6,152 nucleotides of DNA from contig JAWWCA010000212.1 of NCBI GenBank assembly GCA_033720695.1, positions 1-6,152 of the forward strand. Direction: 5' to 3'. The stretch comes from DATGQT01 sp033720695 (lineage in GTDB: Bacteria > Bacteroidota > Rhodothermia > Rhodothermales > Rubricoccaceae). A program made the position numbers and the translations under genes. Shown here in pieces: positions 1 to 4,602 of the stretch (positions within the stretch are counted from its first letter, which is position 1; each line of letters begins with the position of its first letter). Below the pieces are notes generated by a model. The model did no database searches, had not been told where the DNA came from, and saw only the letters and a program-made list of their open reading frames with translations.

Positions 1-1
1 C

Positions 2-97
2 CTTAATGAGAACGTGAGTGTTGTGTTATCAGCTTCAGACCGATTTATCCAGCAGTCGCATAGCTGTAATCCCATGATCGTCTGGGGATCAGCTTAG
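2..97 (+). CDS. C-terminal tail of an unidentified upstream cassette gene (partial)
   Basis: This frame is open from the window edge to a TAG stop at 95-97, about 31 codons. The other two + frames hit stops within the first 20 bases. The tail ends with residues NPMIVWGSA and resembles no family I recognise. The stop lies 4 bases before the first core box of the attC site at 102, which is where a cassette gene normally ends. The base composition is richer in AT than the rest of the window, as often seen for transferred cassette genes. The call rests on the open frame and its position only, and the gene start lies outside the window. Confidence 0.45.
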   Translation, partial: LNENVSVVLSASDRFIQQSHSCNPMIVWGSA

Positions 98-101
98 GGC
101 G

Positions 102-230
102 GTGTAACCCGCGGCTGCAGGCCGACCCAGGGCTCCGGCGTCCTCGGCTCGTCCAGGCGTCGGAGATACCTTTGCCTCGTCCAACCTCCGTGCTGCTTGC
201 CCTGGGCGGCTGAGCCGCAATCTGTTAGGC
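102..230 (+). repeat. attC recombination site 1 (129 bp, long loop)
   Basis: The 5' core box is GTGTAAC (102-108, one base off the RYYYAAC consensus) and the 3' core box is GTTAGGC (224-230, exact GTTRRRY). The arms 111-132 and 200-218 are complementary over 19 base pairs, and three bases on the 5' arm (G117, a G at 120/121, A125) are left unpaired. Unpaired bases on one arm are the hallmark by which integrases choose the attC strand. The loop contains a further stem, 133-140 with 157-165 (one G-T pair). The cleavage point would be between G224 and T225. Confidence 0.8.
167..174 (+). promoter_or_regulatory. TAnnTTTG-type promoter element in the attC1 loop
   Basis: TACCTTTG matches the -7 element known for Bacteroidota primary sigma factors. 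It lies in the attC loop about 94 bases upstream of the methyltransferase start. No clear TTG at the -33 position was found, so it is a motif match only. Confidence 0.25.
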
Positions 231-1372
231 GGCTTAAAGCCATTCTTTGGCTATAAGAGAACTTGCCATGCCTCTTCAACCGAATGTACTAGAACGCCAG
301 CTTATCCGCGCCGGGCTAATCCCCGGCATTCTGCTCGACGTCGGCCTGACGAGCTTTACCTTCTGGGCGATGATCGCGGCTATGGAACTGGGCCTCTTTG
401 AAGCCGTGGCCGAAGAGCCGCAGCGACCCAATGCCCTTGCCGAGCGCTTCAGCGCCGATGCCGACCGCCTCACCCTCCTGCTTGATGTCCTTGTCGAACT
501 AGGTTATGTCGAAGAACACGAAGAGGGCCTTTACCAGCTCACAAAGGCCGCGCGCCGCACGATGCCGCTGGGCGAGTTACCCAAGATGGCGTCCTTCTTC
601 AAGGCACAGCTTCTCTCCTATGTCGATGCCGCACGAGCCGTATGCGAGGACCCCGAGGGCGGCCTTGCCGGTTGGGACCTCGTGCAGTCGGGCGAGGTCG
701 GTCGTGGCTATCAAGCCACGATGCGCTGGCTGGCCGCCGGCACCGTGGACGAGGTGGCGAAAAAGGTAGACGTTCCGGACACGGCCCGCCGCCTCCTCGA
801 TGTGGGCGGAAGCCACGGCCTCTACACGGTGGCCTTTCTGCGCAGGTACCGGCATCTGCAAGGCACCGTCCTCGACTGGCCCATCGGCATTGAGGAGGCG
901 AAGCGAACACTGGACGAGCACTCTGACCTCGCCGACCGTGTGGAGTTGGTCGAGCGGGATTTTATGGAAGAGGAGTTGCCGGGGGACTTCGACGTTGTCT
1001 TCCTCGGCAACATCATCCACAGCAATACGCCTGCTCAGAATCGCGCCCTCTTTCAGAAGATTGCCCGCGCAACGAACGAAGGAGCGCTGGTGGTCATCCT
1101 CGATCAGTTCGCCGGGGTGAAGGGCTCTCGCTTCGCCCGTGCCTCAGCCGCGCTCATAGGCTGGAACCTATTTCTGTTCTCTGGTGGTCGCGCCTACGCG
1201 TTCGACGAGGTGGTCAACTGGCTTGAAGAGGCTGGCTTCCAGCGGGCAGTGCATAAGGGATTGCGTCAGCCTGGTTTCTCGCTGGCTATCGCACAGAAGA
1301 TGCAACCGAACGCCGCCTAACCCCCGCTGCAGCCGACCGTCCGCTGGCGCGTCTGGCGGCTGAGCTTCATCG
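225..1372 (+). mobile_element. Integron gene cassette carrying a methyltransferase
   Basis: The cassette limits are the predicted cleavage points in the 3' core boxes of attC1 (G224/T225) and attC2 (G1372/T1373), giving about 1.15 kb. It holds one gene in the standard orientation, ending inside the first core box of its own attC. The gene's composition is visibly less GC-rich than that of the genes right of 3599. Confidence 0.7.
268..1320 (+). CDS. SAM-dependent O-methyltransferase (class I, winged-helix dimerisation type)
   Basis: This 350-residue cytoplasmic protein fits the bacterial O-methyltransferase family related to COMT and to polyketide-tailoring enzymes, which move a methyl group from S-adenosylmethionine to a hydroxyl. 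Residues 25-100 look like the helical winged-helix dimerisation domain (ELGLFEAV near 40-47, LLDVLVELGYVE at 71-82). The SAM loop is LDVGGSHG at 177-184, with the acidic strand-2 end VLDWP at 201-205. DF at 231-232 and LGNIIHSN at 246-253 follow, where H251 sits in the place of the catalytic base. The length is normal for the family. I prefer ATG 268, preceded by AAGAGA at 255-260, over an in-frame TTG at 247. The TAA stop overlaps the attC2 core box. The substrate cannot be told from sequence. Confidence 0.88.
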   Translation: MPLQPNVLERQLIRAGLIPGILLDVGLTSFTFWAMIAAMELGLFEAVAEEPQRPNALAERFSADADRLTLLLDVLVELGYVEEHEEGLYQLTKAARRTMPLGELPKMASFFKAQLLSYVDAARAVCEDPEGGLAGWDLVQSGEVGRGYQATMRWLAAGTVDEVAKKVDVPDTARRLLDVGGSHGLYTVAFLRRYRHLQGTVLDWPIGIEEAKRTLDEHSDLADRVELVERDFMEEELPGDFDVVFLGNIIHSNTPAQNRALFQKIARATNEGALVVILDQFAGVKGSRFARASAALIGWNLFLFSGGRAYAFDEVVNWLEEAGFQRAVHKGLRQPGFSLAIAQKMQPNAA

Positions 1373-1378
1373 TTAGCT
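1315..1378 (+). repeat. attC recombination site 2 (64 bp)
   Basis: The 5' core box is GCCTAAC (1315-1321, exact RYYYAAC), and the 3' core box is GTTAGCT (1372-1378, one base off consensus). The arms 1326-1338 and 1355-1365 pair over 11 base pairs with two unpaired bases on the 5' arm, G1329 and A1336. They lie seven bases apart, close to the usual spacing of extrahelical bases in attC sites. The stem sequence is nearly the same as in attC1, so the two sites belong to one attC family. The methyltransferase stop codon lies inside the 5' box. Confidence 0.8.
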
Positions 1379-1391
1379 GGCCTTCTCACCG

Positions 1392-1826
1392 ATGCGCTCG
1401 TTCGTTTTAGCTCTCGCTCTCGCCGCCGGTGCCGCCACGGCTCAGGACGCGACGGAGCCGACGCGCATCCCCGTCGTGATCTTTCACGACGACGTGCTCG
1501 AATGCGACGGGGCTGATTCGCCAACCTTCGTCGCTTGCGTCCGCAGTACGCTGGCGACGGAGGATGCGGAGTTGAACCGGGTCTATGCTGCGGCCATGGA
1601 CTCCGTCCGTGCCCCCTACGACGACTGGCGGACCGAGGCGCACGAGCATTCTCTCCGGGACGCCCAGCGGCTCTGGGTCGCGTTCAAGGAGCAAGACTGC
1701 GGCGATACCGTCGCGGTTTACGAGCACTGGGGTGGCCGGTGGGCGAACACGATGGGAGACGTGTGCCGCATCGTCAAGACGCGAGTTCGCACGGCAGAGC
1801 TTCGGTTGCGGTACTTGACCCCGTGA
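1392..1826 (+). CDS. Secreted LprI-like (DUF1311) protein
   Basis: The protein has 144 residues. Residues 1-18 form a signal peptide (hydrophobic run, likely cut after ATAQ or close by), so it is exported to the periplasm. The mature part has the pattern of the LprI/DUF1311 family, some members of which inhibit lysozyme: ELNRVYAAAM at 60-69, AQRLWVAFKEQDC at 91-103 and a late cysteine at 125. The four cysteines (38, 49, 103, 125) could form two disulfides, as is usual in the family. ATG 1392 begins 14 bases after attC2, so little room exists for a promoter and expression may depend on upstream cassettes. The actual function is unproven, because few DUF1311 proteins have been tested. Confidence 0.82.
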   Translation: MRSFVLALALAAGAATAQDATEPTRIPVVIFHDDVLECDGADSPTFVACVRSTLATEDAELNRVYAAAMDSVRAPYDDWRTEAHEHSLRDAQRLWVAFKEQDCGDTVAVYEHWGGRWANTMGDVCRIVKTRVRTAELRLRYLTP

Positions 1827-1837
1827 GAGGATTCGGG

Positions 1838-1914
1838 TCAGCTACCCCGCGGCTGCAGGCCGCCCCAGGGCCCCAGCGTGCTTGCTTCGTCCAGGCTTCA
1901 GCGTCTACGTTGCC
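1838..1914 (+). repeat. 5' half of an attC site
   Basis: Positions 1843-1914 align without gaps to 105-176 of attC1, about 56 of 72 bases identical by hand count. The alignment includes the arm GCGGCTGCAGGCCG and the loop segment CGTCCAGGC. The core box is damaged (CTACC instead of CTAAC). No matching 3' arm or GTTR box follows before the next gene at 1946. The site starts 12 bases after the stop of the LprI-like gene, where an attC is expected. Confidence 0.68.
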
Positions 1915-1945
1915 TTTTCCACCGTTTACAGTCGCCAACGGTACC

Positions 1946-2335
1946 ATGAAGCGACGGCTGCTCCCCCTTGCGCTTGCTCTCCTCCTGGCTCCCCTCGCTG
2001 CATGGAGCCTCACGGCGCCCCTCGGTCCCGCGGACCTCCTCGGCACGTGGCAGGTGGACCTCCGCCCGACGCCCGATGCCGAGCCGTACGTCCAGGCTTT
2101 CGTGGTCACCTCGGTGGAGGGGGACTCGCTCCAGGGCACGTTCTACGGCTCGCCCATCGAGCGCGGTCGGGTCAACGCCGCGTGGGGCGCCGTCCACTTC
2201 GCGTTCGTCACGTCCGACGGCTCTGGCCCCTACCACCACGCCGGGCGGCTCGACGGCGACCGGCTCGAAGGCTCGACCTACGCGGTCGGACGCGGCTTCC
2301 TGCTCCCGTGGCGCGCCGAGCGGGCGAGCGACTAG
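1946..2335 (+). CDS. Small exported protein of unknown function, likely beta-barrel fold
   Basis: The protein has 129 residues, starting at ATG 1946, where a typical signal peptide begins (KRR then a leucine/alanine-rich run to about residue 22). The frame is open well upstream of this ATG, but that part overlaps the LprI-like gene and attC half-site and is unlikely to be coding. The mature part starts with DLLGTWQVDLRPTPDA (30-45) and continues with alternating polar and hydrophobic strands such as LQGTFYGSPI (62-71) and WGAVHFAFVTSDGSGPYHHA (80-99). The LGTW start and strand-rich pattern suggest a lipocalin-like small barrel, which is inference. No catalytic motif is visible. It lies between two attC half-sites. 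Confidence 0.75.
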   Translation: MKRRLLPLALALLLAPLAAWSLTAPLGPADLLGTWQVDLRPTPDAEPYVQAFVVTSVEGDSLQGTFYGSPIERGRVNAAWGAVHFAFVTSDGSGPYHHAGRLDGDRLEGSTYAVGRGFLLPWRAERASD

Positions 2336-2355
2336 GCAGCCCCTCCCGCGAGCTT

Positions 2356-2381
2356 CGCAACTGAGCGACCACGCGTTGGCC
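2356..2381 (+). repeat. Probable 3' half of an attC site
   Basis: CTGAGC at 2361-2366 followed after 8 bases by GTTGGCC at 2375-2381 copies the 3' arm layout of attC1 (CTGAGC, 8 bases, GTTAGGC) and attC2 (CTGAGC, 6 bases, GTTAGCT). The core box is one base off GTTRRRY. No convincing 5' arm lies between the stop at 2335 and this point. The arm can pair, imperfectly, with the orphan 5' half at 1849-1863. Confidence 0.45.
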
Positions 2382-2423
2382 TAGCTCAAGCGGTCACCGC
2401 CCTGACGAGCCCGTTCAGCAACG

Positions 2424-2987
2424 ATGAGCCGTCGCCTCCTCTTCTGCACGCTCCTCGCGGGCGTCCTCCTCGCCCTGCCCTCGGCGGCGGCCCAGGACGC
2501 GACCGTCGTGATCCTCGTCCGCCACGCCGAGAAGGTGACGCCGGACCCGCCCGACCACGACCCCGCCCTCACGGCCGAGGGCCAGGCCCGCGCCCAGGCC
2601 CTCGTCGGCGCCCTCGCGGACGCCGGGGTGGACGCCATCGTCACGTCGCAGTGGCGGCGCACGCGGCAGACGGCGGCGCCCCTCGCCGCCCACCTCGGCC
2701 TCACCCCCGCGGTCCTCTCGACGGACGGGGCGAAGGACTACCCCGCGGCCGTCGCCGAGGCGATCCGGGCGCGCTACAGCGGGCAGACCGTCGTGGTGGT
2801 GGGCCACAGCAACACGGTGCCCCAGACGGTCGCCGCGCTGGGCGGCCCGTCGGGGCTGACGATCTGCGACGCGCACTACGACGACCTCTTCGTCGTGACG
2901 CTGGGCCGCGGGGGACGCGCGGCGGGCCTCGTCCGCGCCCGCTACGGCGCCCCCTCCCCGCGGGCGGGCCCCGGGTGCGCGCCCTGA
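2424..2987 (+). CDS. Exported histidine phosphatase (phosphoglycerate-mutase-like fold)
   Basis: This 187-residue protein has a signal peptide over residues 1-23 (SRRLLF, then a leucine-rich run ending AAAQ), pointing to the periplasm or outside. The mature enzyme carries the RHG-type motif LVRHAEK at 31-37, with H34 as the nucleophile that takes the phosphate. LTAEGQARAQAL (49-60), TSQWRRTRQTA (74-84) and VVGHSNTVP (125-133, second catalytic H128) complete the branch-1 pattern. The length is near that of SixA/PhoE-like members. The substrate is unknown; secreted members may act on small phosphoesters. Base use is very GC-rich, like the chromosomal genes to the right. It starts 48 bases after the attC-like half-site and has no attC directly behind it. 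Confidence 0.87.
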   Translation: MSRRLLFCTLLAGVLLALPSAAAQDATVVILVRHAEKVTPDPPDHDPALTAEGQARAQALVGALADAGVDAIVTSQWRRTRQTAAPLAAHLGLTPAVLSTDGAKDYPAAVAEAIRARYSGQTVVVVGHSNTVPQTVAALGGPSGLTICDAHYDDLFVVTLGRGGRAAGLVRARYGAPSPRAGPGCAP

Positions 2988-3020
2988 GGCGGCCGCGTCA
3001 CTGGGGGAGCAGGCCCACCG

Positions 3021-3028
3021 TACCTTCG
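3021..3028 (+). promoter_or_regulatory. Putative -7 promoter element (TACCTTCG)
   Basis: TACCTTCG differs by one base from the Bacteroidota TAnnTTTG element and lies only 5 bases before the start codon at 3034, so the transcript would be nearly leaderless. A related TAGCTTCG stands at 5340-5347 ahead of the sulfotransferase. No -33 TTG was found at the usual distance. Confidence 0.3.
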
Positions 3029-3033
3029 GGCGC

Positions 3034-3291
3034 ATGGAGCAAACCGAGTACTTCAAACGCCGCGTCCTGCGAGAGCGGCCGTTCATCCGTCTCGACTGGT
3101 GCGAGCGGACGGTGCGTGAGCCGGAAGCGACAGAGACCCAACCCGACGGCCGGATTCGTTACTGGCGCTTCATCCCAGAACTCGGGAAGCCCCTCCGCGT
3201 CATTCCGCAGCCGGACGGCACAACCCTCCATAATGCGTTTCCCGACCGTTCCTTCAAGCCCGGCGACTCTGCCGAGCCCGTAGCGCCATGA
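3034..3291 (+). CDS. DUF4258-like protein, putative toxin partner of the DUF2283 gene
   Basis: The protein has 85 residues, is soluble and lacks a signal peptide. It resembles small DUF4258-type proteins: an N-terminal basic helix (YFKRRVLRER, 6-15), then IRLDWCERTVREP (18-30) and two strand motifs, IRYWRFIPELGKPLRVI (41-57) and TTLHNAFPDRSF (63-74). Such genes often precede a DUF2283 gene, and the pair is considered a candidate type II toxin-antitoxin module; which protein would be toxic is not established. The stop overlaps the next start by 4 bases (ATGA, 3288-3291), showing translational coupling. The family call is from memory of the pattern and is less sure than the DUF2283 call. Confidence 0.65.
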   Translation: MEQTEYFKRRVLRERPFIRLDWCERTVREPEATETQPDGRIRYWRFIPELGKPLRVIPQPDGTTLHNAFPDRSFKPGDSAEPVAP

Positions 3292-3494
3292 CGTTCGAGT
3301 ACTACCCTGACACCGACACGCTCTACATCGCGCTCCGCCCTGGCCCGAGCGCTGACGCGGCTGAGGTCGCCCCGGATGTCGTGCTCGACTACGACCGAGA
3401 GGGGAACGTGATCGGGTTGACGGTAGAACACGCGAGCGAGCGTGCGGACCTGGGCTCGTTCTCAGTAACGAAGATCCCGGTGCTGGCGGCATGA
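3288..3494 (+). CDS. DUF2283 family small protein, putative antitoxin
   Basis: This 68-residue protein carries the whole DUF2283 pattern: YYPDTDTLYIALRPG (5-19), EVAPDVVLDYDREGNVIGL (26-44) and VEHASERADL (46-55). The family is usually 60-70 residues long and forms a small beta-sheet fold. Members often sit next to DUF4258 or other small toxin-like genes, hence the antitoxin suggestion, which is not proven. It is coupled to the gene before it by a 4-base ATGA overlap. The stop at 3492-3494 is followed 4 bases later by a TAAC core box of a possible attC, as for a cassette-borne toxin-antitoxin module. Confidence 0.82.
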   Translation: MTFEYYPDTDTLYIALRPGPSADAAEVAPDVVLDYDREGNVIGLTVEHASERADLGSFSVTKIPVLAA

Positions 3495-3498
3495 GTGC

Positions 3499-3557
3499 CG
3501 CTAACCCGCTGCTGTGATTCGACGGATGTCAAGGGCCGGCGGCGATCCCAGTTGATC
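3499..3557 (+). repeat. Degenerate attC-like site 4
   Basis: The 5' box CGCTAAC (3499-3505) starts 4 bases after the DUF2283 stop. The arm CGCTGCTG (3507-3514) faces CGGCGGCG (3537-3544), pairing at six of eight positions with two G-T contacts on the top strand. GTTGATC (3551-3557) could be the 3' box, with two or more departures from consensus, and the CTGAGC seen in the other sites is missing. It may be a decayed site marking the end of the array. Confidence 0.4.
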
Positions 3558-3562
3558 CATGC

Positions 3563-3598
3563 GGTCGGGGGCCCCGGGATGCGTACCCCGAGGCGACC
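3563..3598. terminator. Possible stem-loop behind the membrane-protein gene
   Basis: GGTCGGGG (3563-3570) and CCCCG...CGACC (about 3586-3598) can pair with a bulge of a few bases. It sits directly after the stop of the - strand gene at 3599. There is no T-tract on either strand, so a Rho-independent terminator is not clearly supported. Confidence 0.22.
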
Positions 3599-3895
3599 TC
3601 ACTGCGGGTGGTGCAGCTTCACCATCTTGTTGTAGACCCCCATCATCAGCAGCGTCGGCGGCCACATCCCGACGAAGCGGCTGGCGCGCGAGCGGCCCGC
3701 GACCTCGAGGGCCACGGAGAGCCCCATGGCCCCGAACGCGGCGAAGAGGAACACGTCGGACGGCAGCTTGGCCGCCTGCTGCTCGATGAGGCGCGTGACG
3801 TGGCCCTCGGCGTGCTCGTCGCGCACGACGGGCGAGGGCGCGTAGGCCGCCTCGGAGGCCTCGCGGGCGGGGTTCACGTCGGGCGCGTCGGGCAT
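3599..3895 (-). CDS. Small two-helix membrane protein of unknown function
   Basis: The protein has 98 residues. The N-terminal 40 residues are polar and acidic (RDEHAEGHVTRLIEQQ at 25-40). Two membrane segments follow, at about 47-67 (DVFLFAAFGAMGLSVALEVAG) and about 74-90 (FVGMWPPTLLMMGVYNK), joined by a short basic loop GRSRASR, and the tail is basic (MVKLHHPQ). By the positive-inside rule the loop should be cytoplasmic, which would put both ends outside; the topology is uncertain. I chose the ATG at 3893-3895, because the stretch upstream of it is arginine/proline-rich low-complexity sequence. The gene is divergent from the DUF1990 pair, with 83 bases between. I do not recognise a family. 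Confidence 0.65.
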   Translation of the reverse strand: MPDAPDVNPAREASEAAYAPSPVVRDEHAEGHVTRLIEQQAAKLPSDVFLFAAFGAMGLSVALEVAGRSRASRFVGMWPPTLLMMGVYNKMVKLHHPQ

Positions 3896-3932
3896 GGGGC
3901 GGAGCGGCGGGAGGGCGTCGGCGGGAACGGCG

Positions 3933-3955
3933 CGGGGGGCCGGCTGTTCCCCCCG
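3933..3955. promoter_or_regulatory. Perfect inverted repeat between divergent genes
   Basis: CGGGGGG (3933-3939) and CCCCCCG (3949-3955) form a 7-base-pair stem around a 9-base loop. It lies midway between the - strand membrane-protein start (3895) and the + strand DUF1990 start (3979), where an operator for either gene would be expected. In such GC-rich DNA a chance match is possible. Confidence 0.3.
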
Positions 3956-3978
3956 TCGCACGCACCCGCCCCGCCGTC

Positions 3979-4602
3979 ATGGCCGCCCCCCGAGACCCCG
4001 CCGCGCCGCCCGCCGAGCGGCTGACGCCCGCCTCCGAGGGCGCGGGCCCGCTCCTCCAGCGCGACTACTGGGCCGTCCTCGCCGGGTGCGACCGCTCGGC
4101 CGCCGAGGTCGCCGCCCTCGTCCGCGAGCGGTTCGTCGCGTTCCCGCCCGAGGCGCTCGTCACGTTCACCCGCGAGGGCGAGGGCCCGCGGGAGGGCGCC
4201 CCGCTGGCCGTCGGCGATGTCCTGCGCGTGGCGATCACGGGGGCGCCCGAGACGGCCGTCGGCGTCGTCCACGCCGACGACCACAGCCTCACGCTGGGCA
4301 CGGCCGAGGGCCACCCCGAGGCCGGGCGCATCACGTTCGGCGCCTACCCCAACCGCCGCGGCGACGTCGTCTTCCACATCCGCAGCCGCGCCCGCTCCGC
4401 CTCCCCCTTCCACTTCGCCGGCTTCGTCGCCGTCGGCGAGCCGATGCAGACGAACACCTGGACCGACTTCATCGACCGCCTCGCCCACACCGTCGGCGAC
4501 GGCGTCGTCGGCGCCATCCGGGCCGAGACGGTTGAGGTGGAGGAGACCGACGACGACCGCGCCCTCGACGCCCCCACGTTCATCGCCCGGGAGGACGGAT
4601 GA
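3979..4602 (+). CDS. DUF1990 family protein, first of a tandem pair
   Basis: The protein has 207 residues and no signal peptide or membrane segment. The fit to DUF1990 (UPF0548) is in the middle: RFVAFPPEALVTF (47-59), a DVLRVAITG segment (77-85) and SLTLGTAEGHPEAGRITFG (97-115), which parallels the family's GTLPGHPERGEERF-like motif. A strand segment with GDVVFHIRSRARSASPFHFA (122-141) follows. The family's biochemical role is unknown. The C-terminus is acidic (VEVEETDDDRA). The gene ends in a 4-base ATGA overlap with the next, and the two are almost certainly one operon. The N-terminal 30 residues are alanine/proline-rich and probably unstructured, so the true start could be slightly further in. 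Confidence 0.72.
   Translation: MAAPRDPAAPPAERLTPASEGAGPLLQRDYWAVLAGCDRSAAEVAALVRERFVAFPPEALVTFTREGEGPREGAPLAVGDVLRVAITGAPETAVGVVHADDHSLTLGTAEGHPEAGRITFGAYPNRRGDVVFHIRSRARSASPFHFAGFVAVGEPMQTNTWTDFIDRLAHTVGDGVVGAIRAETVEVEETDDDRALDAPTFIAREDG

Larger units (their letters stand above)
1..3557 (+). mobile_element. Tail of an integron gene-cassette array
   Basis: Two well-formed attC-like sites (102-230 and 1315-1378), two attC half-sites (1838-1914 and 2356-2381) and one degenerate site (3499-3557) separate short genes that all lie on the + strand. Genes end within a few bases of the first core box in three cases. The sites share a 5' arm of the GGCTGCAG type and a 3' CTGAGC followed 6-8 bases later by GTTR. 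No integrase or attI is present, so the integron platform would lie upstream, outside the window. The right boundary is the least certain part, because the last site is degenerate. Confidence 0.68.

Noticed and set aside
247..267. TTG start for the methyltransferase, seven codons upstream
   Set aside because: ATG 268 has a purine-rich AAGAGA 7 bases or so upstream, and the added residues have no recognisable role. It remains possible.
94..279. Short - strand open frame at the left end
   Set aside because: It spans the attC1 site, whose symmetry explains the lack of stops, and its product has no protein-like pattern.
577..1020. Open frame on the - strand inside the methyltransferase
   Set aside because: The + strand frame carries the methyltransferase motifs across this region, so this is an antisense shadow.
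1535..1945. Upstream extension of the small exported protein's frame
   Set aside because: It overlaps the LprI-like gene in another frame and crosses the attC half-site. A good signal peptide begins at ATG 1946.
3647..3654. CAGCAGCG as partner arm for CGCTGCTG at 3507-3514
   Set aside because: It lies 130 bases away inside the membrane-protein coding region, and no GTTR core box follows. A nearer partner exists at 3537-3544.
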